Of a stretch of DNA of 64,000 nucleotides, positions 55,732-64,000 are shown in pieces (positions within the stretch are counted from its first letter, which is position 1; every line of letters begins with the position of its first letter). The notes beneath the pieces are model-generated. The model was given only the letters and a program-made list of their open reading frames with translations. It was not told where the DNA came from and did not search any database. The position numbers and the translations under genes are program-made. The DNA comes from Psychrobacter glacincola (GTDB taxonomy: Bacteria; Pseudomonadota; Gammaproteobacteria; Pseudomonadales; Moraxellaceae): positions 1 to 64,000 of the forward strand of contig NZ_CAJGZK010000008.1 in the NCBI RefSeq assembly GCF_904846215.1, written 5' to 3'.

Positions 55732-56127
55732 TTACTCTGCTATTGTAGGATCAATATCGCCTTCAAAGCGATTCACAATATCAATATTGCCGAAGAGCGT
55801 ATTGGTTTTTTCATATTTTTTATAAATAGCTAACTGACCTGGTTTTTTATCTTTAAAGGTAAATACCTCTTCGGCCTTGGTGCCGTAATCCGCATTGATA
55901 GACAACTGCTTATCAACACGTTCAACGAACTGCTTGGCAGTTTCTTTTTTACTATTAGATTGTGTAAGCTCAGCGCTCAAGGTTTTGGTTAACTGATAAT
56001 CGCCAATTTGTGCTGGTACAATGGCAACAATCAATTTAACAGCAACGCCCAAAGCGATGATAATAAAAACAATACTAGTGACACTAGCACCGCGCTGCGT
56101 AGATAAGCCAGATAACTGTTGCACCAT
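55732..56127 (-). CDS. DUF4845 family membrane-anchored protein
   Basis: A 131-residue protein from the start at 56127, four bases after AGAGGT. One N-terminal helix (about 15-37: SVTSIVFIIIALGVAVKLIVAIVP) anchors a short periplasmic domain with the YQLTKTLSAEL and NADYGTKAEEVF blocks. The family is nearly always found between lepB and rnc; its function is unknown. Confidence 0.88.
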   Translation of the reverse strand: MVQQLSGLSTQRGASVTSIVFIIIALGVAVKLIVAIVPAQIGDYQLTKTLSAELTQSNSKKETAKQFVERVDKQLSINADYGTKAEEVFTFKDKKPGQLAIYKKYEKTNTLFGNIDIVNRFEGDIDPTIAE

Positions 56128-56287
56128 AATACCTCTCAACGGGAAATTTACTATATTCGTAATTTACCATGGTTATAAATTACTATGCTTTAGTACACAT
56201 TTATAAGCTAAATATCATTACATTCAATAGCTGTAATATTAGCACAAAACTATTATCGATAAATCCATTCGTAGATCATTAATGCCA

Positions 56288-57190
56288 TTAATCAATAGCA
56301 CCATTACGTTTAAAGGTAGGTAGCTGCAGACCTGGCGGCTTATGCATCCAAATATATACAGCTTTTCCTGCTAAATTGTCATCAGGTACAAAGCCCCAAA
56401 AGCGTCCATCCGCGCTGCGATCACGGTTATCACCCATGACAAAATATTGACCTTCAGGTACATTAATACGCCACTCATTGCCTTCTGAGCTGACCACGTC
56501 TGGCGATTGTTGCTGCAAAAAGGGCGCATATTGTGAGCTATTCATACCATTCAAATAGCGAACGACATACTCGTGCTTGCCTTGCTTCTCTTTAAAATAT
56601 TGTGCGTCGCCTTCTTCTTGCTCACCCATTGCCGCGGCATTCTCTTCTGTCAGCATTTGACCCGGAGCAACTTCACCTGCCGAATATAACTGTGACGTCA
56701 GCTGTGCATTGGCATCAAAATCAACAGCTACGGTATTCACGGGCACGTCGTTGATTGCAAGCGTACCTTGATTGTAACTCACCGTATCACCCGGCAAACC
56801 AATGACGCGCTTGATATAATAAATACTTGGGTTCTCTGGATAACGAAAAACGGCCACATCTCCATGTTCAGGTGTACCAGTATCAATTACTTTATTATAA
56901 GTCAGTGGCAAACGCACACCATAAGCATACTTATTGACGGCAATAAAATCACCTGTATATAAGGTCGGCACCATAGACGATGATGGAATATTAAAGGGCT
57001 CAATCAAAAATGAGCGAACAATAAGTACCACCGCTAACACAGGGAAAAAATCATATGCCCAGCGTACCAGCAAGCTCTCTTTACCGCGACCCCGTGTTTT
57101 ACGTTGTTTCAGTGTCAGCTTATCTAATAGCCAAATAATACCCAGACCTATGGTTAATGGCACTAAAATCAAATTAAAATCAAAATCCAT
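56288..57190 (-). CDS. lepB: Signal peptidase I
   Basis: A 300-residue leader peptidase of the inner membrane. It has two N-terminal helices (about 6-22 and 47-63), nucleophile Ser72 in IPSSSMVPTL and general base Lys127 in YYIKRVIGLPGD. The MGDNRDRSADGRFWGFVP box D/E is intact. A ~60-residue insert in the periplasmic beta domain is Glu/Gln-rich. It lies 83 bases after lepA in the standard lepA-lepB operon. Confidence 0.96.
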   Translation of the reverse strand: MDFDFNLILVPLTIGLGIIWLLDKLTLKQRKTRGRGKESLLVRWAYDFFPVLAVVLIVRSFLIEPFNIPSSSMVPTLYTGDFIAVNKYAYGVRLPLTYNKVIDTGTPEHGDVAVFRYPENPSIYYIKRVIGLPGDTVSYNQGTLAINDVPVNTVAVDFDANAQLTSQLYSAGEVAPGQMLTEENAAAMGEQEEGDAQYFKEKQGKHEYVVRYLNGMNSSQYAPFLQQQSPDVVSSEGNEWRINVPEGQYFVMGDNRDRSADGRFWGFVPDDNLAGKAVYIWMHKPPGLQLPTFKRNGAID

Positions 57191-57273
57191 ACTTAATTGC
57201 CTATTAGCGAGCTACTTATCCAATGATGATATCCGTAAAAACAGCAATAATGATTTATTTATTTATTGATAAT

Positions 57274-59070
57274 CTAATCTACCTGCAATACTGCTAGGAA
57301 GGCTTCTTGTGGAATCTCTACGTTACCCACTTGCTTCATACGCTTTTTACCCGCTTTCTGCTTAGACAATAGCTTTTTCTTACGCGAGACATCACCGCCG
57401 TAACATTTGGCTAAGACGTCTTTACGCATGGCTTTGACCGTACTACGCCCAATAATCTGGCTACCAATTGCCGCTTGAATAGCGACATCAAACATCTGAC
57501 GCGGAATCAGCTCTTTCATCTTACCAACCAGTGCATTACCACGGTAGCGCGACTGGGTTTCATGCACAATCATGGCTAGCGCATCGACTTTATCACCATT
57601 AATTAACACATCTACCTTAACCAATTTGTCGACTTGATAACGCTCAAAATTATAATCAAGCGACGCAAAACCTCGTGATACTGATTTTAGACGGTCAAAG
57701 AAGTCCATGACCACTTCACCCATCGGAATATCAAAAATCAGCTGTACTTGACGACCCATAAAGCGCATATCAACTTGTACACCGCGGCGCTCGATACACA
57801 AGGTCATGACGTTACCCAAGTAATCTTGCGGTACTAAAATCTGACAGCGTGCAATCGGCTCACGGAACTCTTCAATATTATTCGGTTCAGGCAATCTTGA
57901 TGGGTTATCAACATAGATAATGCTGCCATCTTTTTTCACAATCTCGTAAATCACCGAAGGCGCTGTGGTAATTAAATCCAAGTCATATTCACGTTCTAAA
58001 CGCTCTTGGATAATTTCCATATGCAGCATACCAAGGAAACCACAACGGAAACCAAAACCTAGTGCATCAGAGGTATCAGGCTCAAAAAATAATGACGCAT
58101 CGTTAATTTGTAGCTTTTGTAGCGCTTCACGGAATTTTTCAAAGTCAGTAGACTCAACAGGGAACATACCAGCATAGACTTGCGGAGTAATCTGTTTAAA
58201 TCCAGGAATACGATCGACATCAGGCGTACTGGCATGAGTAATCGTATCACCAACGGGCGCACCCGCAATATCTTTGATGCCAGCAATAATAAAGCCCACT
58301 TCACCTGCTTCTAAGATACCCGTATCTAATGGCTTCGGGGTAAAGACACCAATTGATCCGACTAAATGCGCATCTTTGGTCGATTTAATATAAAGCTTAT
58401 CGCCTTTTTTTATCGTACCTTGGCGGACACGTACTAATGATACGACGCCCAAATAATTATCAAACCATGAATCAATGATTAACGCCTGCAGCGGTGCATC
58501 ACGATCACCCGTTGGCGCAGGGATAAATTCAACCAACGCCTCAAGTAATTTATCGACGCCAAGACCAGATTTCGCTGAAACACGTGGCGCATCAACAGCA
58601 TCAATACCAATAATGTCTTCAATTTCTTGGATAACTCGTTCAGGCTCAACTTGTGGCAAGTCAATTTTATTTAAAACTGCCATGACCTCAAGACCTTGGT
58701 CAACCGCGGTATAACAGTTGGCAACCGACTGCGCTTCCACGCCTTGTGCCGCATCAACGACCAATAGCGCACCTTCGCAAGCCGCTAATGAGCGTGACAC
58801 TTCATAAGAAAAATCCACGTGACCAGGCGTATCAATAAAATTCAGCTGATAGCGCTCACCATTTGGGTGATCATAATATAGCGTCACCGACTGCGCTTTA
58901 ATCGTGATACCGCGCTCACGCTCAATATCCATTGAATCAAGGACTTGCGCCTGCATCTCGCGATCTTGCAGCGCGCCACACATTTGAATAAAACGATCGG
59001 CAAGGGTCGACTTGCCATGATCAATGTGGGCAATAATAGAAAAGTTACGAATATTGGCTAATGCAGTCAC
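57274..59070 (-). CDS. lepA: Elongation factor 4 (LepA)
   Basis: A 598-residue translational GTPase that acts on ribosomes during initiation/elongation stress. G motifs are [29 protein letters not shown] and NKIDLP; the LepA-specific C-terminal domain carries [19 protein letters not shown]. It heads the minus-strand cluster lepA-lepB-DUF4845-rnc-era-recO-pdxJ. Confidence 0.97.
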   Translation of the reverse strand: MTALANIRNFSIIAHIDHGKSTLADRFIQMCGALQDREMQAQVLDSMDIERERGITIKAQSVTLYYDHPNGERYQLNFIDTPGHVDFSYEVSRSLAACEGALLVVDAAQGVEAQSVANCYTAVDQGLEVMAVLNKIDLPQVEPERVIQEIEDIIGIDAVDAPRVSAKSGLGVDKLLEALVEFIPAPTGDRDAPLQALIIDSWFDNYLGVVSLVRVRQGTIKKGDKLYIKSTKDAHLVGSIGVFTPKPLDTGILEAGEVGFIIAGIKDIAGAPVGDTITHASTPDVDRIPGFKQITPQVYAGMFPVESTDFEKFREALQKLQINDASLFFEPDTSDALGFGFRCGFLGMLHMEIIQERLEREYDLDLITTAPSVIYEIVKKDGSIIYVDNPSRLPEPNNIEEFREPIARCQILVPQDYLGNVMTLCIERRGVQVDMRFMGRQVQLIFDIPMGEVVMDFFDRLKSVSRGFASLDYNFERYQVDKLVKVDVLINGDKVDALAMIVHETQSRYRGNALVGKMKELIPRQMFDVAIQAAIGSQIIGRSTVKAMRKDVLAKCYGGDVSRKKKLLSKQKAGKKRMKQVGNVEIPQEAFLAVLQVD

Positions 59071-59612
59071 AAAGCGCCTACTAAATAATGGAAGATTGAA
59101 TAACGAATATAAATGCTGTCAGATGGCAACAATAGAATACTTAATCATAGTTGATATTGGTCAATACACCAATGTCACTATATTGAGCAAACCGTATTGT
59201 GGCAAGTGAAGTGCCTACAGCGCTGATTATCAGTTATAGCTACGCGCAGGCATGTGAGGGTATTCTAGCAGTTTTCCACTGTAAAGTAAGTGGATTTTAT
59301 CAGCAAGCTTTGGTTTTATAAATGAGAGTAAACAAGCCGACTTCAAATACAAAACATTTACTTGATTAGATCTGATACAAATCTTGTAGAGAGCTATAGT
59401 CAGGGAAAAGTAATCGATACATCAAGTACTGCTAATATTAATTTTTCTTGCTTGCTGTGCCTACGCAGACAGAGGCTGCAAAAAATTCATATCAGCAGCA
59501 CTGTAGCGTTTTTGAGATATTTTAACTATATTTATTCTAAGCCATAAAACAGGCAAAAAAAAACCAATCAAATAATGATTGGCATTTTTAATATTACAGG
59601 TCTTGCTAAAAA
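59071..59612. other. Intergenic region between lepA and the tRNA gene
   Basis: It holds one type A repeat at 59395-59530 and AT-rich sequence with the lepA promoter. No further gene was seen. Confidence 0.5.
59395..59530 (-). repeat. Type A miniature repeat, copy 7
   Basis: Bounded by TATAGTCAGGGAAAAG and TATTTTAACTATA, inverted relative to the 6448 copy. The inner stem is GTGCTGCTGATAT/ATATTAGCAGTAC on the minus strand, with G-T pairs. Confidence 0.9.
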
Positions 59613-59689
59613 TGGTGGCGATGAAGAGACTTGAACTCTTGACCTCACGATTATGAGTCATGCGCTCTAACCAGCTGAGCTACATCGCC
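59613..59689 (-). tRNA. tRNA with CAT anticodon, probably elongator tRNA-Met
   Basis: 77 bases including an encoded CCA end. The acceptor stem GGCGATG/CATCGCC, D arm GCTC...GAGC, anticodon loop CTCATAA and T arm with GTTCAAG are all present. The D loop (AGCTGGTTAGA) fits elongator Met better than the Ile2 tRNA, which also reads CAT before lysidine modification. Confidence 0.85.
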
Positions 59690-59703
59690 ATTTTAGGCTC
59701 GGT

Positions 59704-59732
59704 ATTATGCCGATATGAGTGACTTGCGTCAA
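59704..59732 (-). promoter_or_regulatory. Promoter of the tRNA gene
   Basis: On the minus strand TTGACG and CATAAT are separated by exactly 17 bases, 14 bases upstream of the mature tRNA 5' end. Confidence 0.75.
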
Positions 59733-59865
59733 CCCTTAAAAGGCATTTTTTGCAAAAAAATTGAATTAAATTCAAAATAACTGCAATTTTAAAACACCGA
59801 ACCGGTACTGCTATGCTTCTTTAAAGATTAGCTAATAAAGAAACATATTTAAAACGTTACTAAAA

Positions 59866-60236
<371 letters not shown>

Positions 60237-60238
60237 CT

Positions 60239-60247
60239 AGTATAGCA
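60239..60247 (-). promoter_or_regulatory. Extended -10 promoter of rnpB
   Basis: TGCTATACT (TGnTATACT) on the minus strand lies five to seven bases upstream of the inferred RNA 5' end. No good -35 box is seen. Confidence 0.6.
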
Positions 60248-60297
60248 AAAATAATGCTTATTTGGGAAAGTGTTTTTAGCTTATTTTTAATGGTGAT

Positions 60298-61017
60298 TTA
60301 TATAAAGTTTTGAGGGAGGATAAAATCCACATTACTACAGCCATCATCTTCTTGCACAGGTAAGGCTAACCAATGCGCCGTTGGATAATGCTCAGCTAAA
60401 TAGTTTTGCAAAAATTCTATCGTACTAGCGGCTATCTGTTCATCCGTCTGAGCAGCATTGTCATGAATATGATTATAAATAACACTATGGATTTCTAGAT
60501 CACGAGATTTTATCGCCTCTAAACTGAGTAAGGTATGATTGATACTGCCAAGCCGTCCCGAAGTCACCAAAATAACGGGATAACCTTGTTCAGCAATATA
60601 ATCCAAGGTTAATAATTGCTCAGTGATTGGCACCAGTAAGCCACCTGCTCCTTCTAATAACACCACGTCATAGTCTGATTGCAGACTTTTTGTGGCGCTC
60701 GTAACCACATTAGGATCTAACACCTCATTTGCGAGTTTAGCAGATAAGTGTGGTGACGCAGGCTTCTCATAGCGGTAAGGACAAGTCGTACTATTAATAT
60801 CACACGGTTGGAGAGGAATATCCATTAACCGACGGTGGGTAATAATATCATCGGCAATATTCATTTCGCCATTGCTTGGATTAATACTAACGCCAGTTTG
60901 CACGAGCTTTTGGGTAATGACATTGACGCCTTGCTGCATCAGCGCTTTGGCAATCATTCCCGTCGCATAAGTTTTGCCGATATCAGTATCAATTCCGGAA
61001 ATAAAGAGCACGCTCAT
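60298..61017 (-). CDS. bioD: Dethiobiotin synthetase
   Basis: A 239-residue ATP-dependent carboxylase that closes the ureido ring of dethiobiotin from DAPA. The P-loop is SGIDTDIGKTYATG near the start, followed by LLEGAGGLLVPI and ILVTSGRLGSINHTLLS. The start is placed at 61017, where its ATG overlaps the bioA stop as ATGA, indicating translational coupling; an upstream frame extension lies inside bioA. Confidence 0.95.
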   Translation of the reverse strand: MSVLFISGIDTDIGKTYATGMIAKALMQQGVNVITQKLVQTGVSINPSNGEMNIADDIITHRRLMDIPLQPCDINSTTCPYRYEKPASPHLSAKLANEVLDPNVVTSATKSLQSDYDVVLLEGAGGLLVPITEQLLTLDYIAEQGYPVILVTSGRLGSINHTLLSLEAIKSRDLEIHSVIYNHIHDNAAQTDEQIAASTIEFLQNYLAEHYPTAHWLALPVQEDDGCSNVDFILPQNFI

Positions 61018-62324
61018 AGTTGACCTTGCTTTGTTAAATAAATACGAACCACCGTTAACAATGATTGGCATAAAGTCACTAGTTCAGCGTCCGTAATGAC
61101 AAAGGGAGGCATAATATAAACCAACTTACCAAAGGGTCGCACCCAAATGCCATTGTCAATCAGTAAGGATTGGAAAACTGGCACATCAACGCTAGTCTTT
61201 AGCTCAATAACGGCTACTGCACCCAAACAACGCACCTCTGCTACTCCATTTAATAGCGCGGCGGGTTCGAGCTGCTGTTCCATTATGGCTTGCATATTTG
61301 CCGTACGTGCTTCGATATCATAGGACAGTATTAAATCAATCGACGCACAAGCCACGGCACATGCCAACGGGTTGCCCATAAAGGTCGGACCATGCATAAA
61401 AGCCGGATAGTCGCTTTGGCTAATCGTATCGGCAATAGTGCGCGTACATAATGTCGCGGCAAAGGTCATATAACCGCCAGTCAGCGCCTTGCCAATGGTC
61501 ATAATATCAGGACTGATACCCGCATGCTCACAAGCAAATAGTTTGCCACTACGCCCAAAGCCCGTGGCAATTTCATCGGCAATGAGCACTACGTCATGCT
61601 CGTCACACAACTGGCGTAACAACTGCAAATATTCAGGACTATAAAAGCGCATGCCGCCTGCGCCTTGAATAATAGGCTCAATAATAAAACCGGCAAGCTT
61701 GTCACTGTCTTTAGCAAAAAAATTAATTAATTCATCACGCTCACTTTGGGTTAAGTCACGCTCAAATCCTAAAGGCGGCGCTGCTACAAAATGCTGCATC
61801 GGTAATTGCTTACCGTATAGGCTGTGCATACCGTTGATAGGATCACAGACACTCATCGCATGCCACGTATCGCCATAATAACCAGAATGAGTCGAGGCGA
61901 ATTGCTGCTTGCTTGGACGCTTAGCAGCAATTTGATATTGCAACGCCATCTTAAGCGCAACTTCTACCGCAATGCTGCCACTATCAGCATAAAATATCGC
62001 ATCGAGTCCAGCAGGCACGATTGCAAGCAACTTTTCACCCAAGTCTATTGCTGGCTGATGGGTCAAACCACCAAACATCACGTGCGCCATTTTGCCCAAT
62101 TGCTTAATAATCGCCGCATTTAGCTTGGGATGATTATAGCCGTGCACGCTTGCCCACCATGACGACATACCATCAATCAGGCGCGTCCCATCTTGGGTGA
62201 CGATATAAATACCGTCAGCGTGGTCAATTACGATATTCGGATAAGTCGGCGGCAGGCTTGCATAAGGATGCCAAAGATGTTGCTGGTCAAACTCGCTTGT
62301 CGATGGCTCAGATAAGATGGTCAT
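61014..62324 (-). CDS. bioA: Adenosylmethionine-8-amino-7-oxononanoate aminotransferase
   Basis: A 436-residue PLP enzyme that uses SAM as amino donor to convert KAPA to DAPA in biotin synthesis. Motifs include HLWHPYASLPP, MSSWWASVHGYNHP, the phosphate loop ADSGSIAVEVALKMA, the Asp of LIADEIATGFGRSG and the PLP lysine in TIGKALTGGYMT. It is sandwiched three bases after the ferredoxin gene and overlaps bioD by four. bioB, bioF and bioC are not in the window. Confidence 0.96.
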   Translation of the reverse strand: MTILSEPSTSEFDQQHLWHPYASLPPTYPNIVIDHADGIYIVTQDGTRLIDGMSSWWASVHGYNHPKLNAAIIKQLGKMAHVMFGGLTHQPAIDLGEKLLAIVPAGLDAIFYADSGSIAVEVALKMALQYQIAAKRPSKQQFASTHSGYYGDTWHAMSVCDPINGMHSLYGKQLPMQHFVAAPPLGFERDLTQSERDELINFFAKDSDKLAGFIIEPIIQGAGGMRFYSPEYLQLLRQLCDEHDVVLIADEIATGFGRSGKLFACEHAGISPDIMTIGKALTGGYMTFAATLCTRTIADTISQSDYPAFMHGPTFMGNPLACAVACASIDLILSYDIEARTANMQAIMEQQLEPAALLNGVAEVRCLGAVAVIELKTSVDVPVFQSLLIDNGIWVRPFGKLVYIMPPFVITDAELVTLCQSLLTVVRIYLTKQGQL

Positions 62325-62327
62325 GTT

Positions 62328-62606
<279 letters not shown>

Positions 62607-62647
62607 CTATCTATTAAGAAATACGCAATCTAACACAGATACGCGAC

Positions 62648-63190
<543 letters not shown>

Positions 63191-63399
63191 CTATATGCTA
63201 GCAAATTTTGCCTAAACTTAATACTTATCTGCTACATTTGTCCTAACAGCTAACTTACATTTTTGTAAGGTGCTTTGCTACAATAGGCGGTTCGACTCAT
63301 CCCTCTTATTATTTATAATAAAAGACAATCTATATTAAAGGGTTCGGATGAGGACTGTTAGACAAGGGCAATATACTTTGCAGCCCTTATGGAGAAATT

Positions 63400-63876
63400 A
63401 TGTCAAAAAAATCAAGAAAACCGGACAATCAAATTTGTGCCAATAAAAAGGCTCGCCACGAGTACTTTATCGAAGAGACATTTGAGGCAGGTCTGGCGCT
63501 ACAAGGCTGGGAAGTCAAAGCCATTCGTGCCGGTAAAATGACCATTACTGAAGCTTATATTATTTTCCGTAATAATGAGGCATTTCTATTTGGCGCACAT
63601 ATTCAGCCGCTGCTATCTAGCTCGACGCACGTGAGCCTCGATAGTATCCGTACGCGTAAGCTCTTGCTCAATCGCCGCGAGATTGAGAAATTATTTGGGG
63701 CCGTCAATCAAAAGGGCTATGCCTGCGTGCCGTTATCCTGTTATTGGAAAAACTCGCTGGTGAAATGCCAAATTGGTTTAGCGCTCGGTAAAAAACAGCA
63801 TGACAAACGCAAAACCCTTAAAGACCGTGATTGGGAACGTGATAAGCAGCGCGGCTTTAAACAGCATTTAGATTAA
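63400..63876 (+). CDS. smpB: SsrA-binding protein SmpB
   Basis: A 158-residue tmRNA partner for rescue of stalled ribosomes. Signature segments are [31 protein letters not shown] and [18 protein letters not shown] at the C-terminal tail that enters the mRNA channel. GGAGA lies upstream of the start. The tmRNA gene is not in the window. A terminator follows. Confidence 0.97.
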   Translation: MSKKSRKPDNQICANKKARHEYFIEETFEAGLALQGWEVKAIRAGKMTITEAYIIFRNNEAFLFGAHIQPLLSSSTHVSLDSIRTRKLLLNRREIEKLFGAVNQKGYACVPLSCYWKNSLVKCQIGLALGKKQHDKRKTLKDRDWERDKQRGFKQHLD

Positions 63877-63898
63877 AACTTATCTATTTACGCTATGA

Positions 63899-63939
63899 CA
63901 AAAAGGACGATTCACTATTAAGTTGAATCGTCCTTTTTA
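63899..63939 (+). terminator. Rho-independent terminator of smpB
   Basis: AAAAAGGACGATTCA pairs with TGAATCGTCCTTTTT around a nine-base loop. Confidence 0.92.
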
Positions 63940-64000
63940 TTTGTCCAACTATCTTCTTTGATAACACTCATTTTTATTGTTAAAAATCAAATTGCTTCAG

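Noticed and set aside
59613..59689. tRNA-Ile2 (CAT anticodon, lysidine-modified)
   Set aside because: The D-loop length and stem pattern resemble elongator tRNA-Met more, but the choice is not certain from sequence alone.

Overview
The window looks like a chromosomal segment of a gammaproteobacterium of the Moraxellaceae, most likely Psychrobacter or a close relative. This is inferred from the moderate-to-low GC housekeeping genes, the rlmD-relA and lepA-lepB-DUF4845-rnc-era-recO-pdxJ gene orders, a short truncated MscL of Moraxellaceae type, and a family of ~140 bp intergenic repeats; no database comparison was run.

Layout. 1-127: right end of an IS630-like element. 0.4-7.3 kb: serA divergent from a D-2-hydroxyacid (probably D-2-hydroxyglutarate) dehydrogenase, a BLUF photoreceptor with a membrane tail, a GNAT-nitrilase fusion and a membrane-anchored thioredoxin-like protein. 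7.3-11.3 kb: an accessory module with an Asp/Glu (hydantoin/allantoin-type) racemase, an NCS1 permease, an exported racemase homologue that lacks both catalytic cysteines, and a divergent GntR/FCD regulator with three evenly spaced GTTAAC sites. 11.8-18.8 kb: ileS-lspA, a cold-shock/DUF1294 membrane protein, an intact IS5-family element, fkpB and tas. 19-25 kb: a PlsC-like acyltransferase, hflX, lrgA/lrgB-like genes separated by a tandem repeat, and a DUF4124/lytic transglycosylase. 24.9-26.9 kb: rpsB-tsf. 27.2-37.5 kb: a signalling region with a membrane CheA-like kinase, a CheY-like receiver and two CheX-like phosphatases in one operon, then an MFS exporter, a crotonase and a GacS/BarA-type hybrid kinase. 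38-46 kb: cysM, a 3'-5' exonuclease, rlmD, relA, mutM and a small exported protein. 46-51 kb: truncated mscL, typA, an OmpA-family protein and a FimT/GspH-like pseudopilin. 51.5-59 kb: lepA-lepB-DUF4845-rnc-era-recO-pdxJ, all on the minus strand. 59.6-63.9 kb: tRNA with CAT anticodon, rnpB, coaD-ferredoxin-bioA-bioD, and divergent smpB.

The most distinctive feature beyond the genes is a set of at least a dozen intergenic miniature elements bounded by TATAGT/ACTATA ends. They fall into at least three sequence subfamilies that share a GCAGCCTCTG-type core, and each subfamily has its own complementary inner stem. One copy is a hybrid of two subfamilies, and a shorter element with different sequence but the same TATAGTC ends lies between rnc and era. 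The partial IS630-like element at the left edge ends in the same bases, so it is a candidate source of the transposase that moves them.

The least conventional gene systems are the hydantoin/allantoin-like module with an exported, cysteine-less racemase homologue, and the CheA-like/CheY/CheX/CheX operon, which has no CheW, MCP, CheR or CheB gene beside it.
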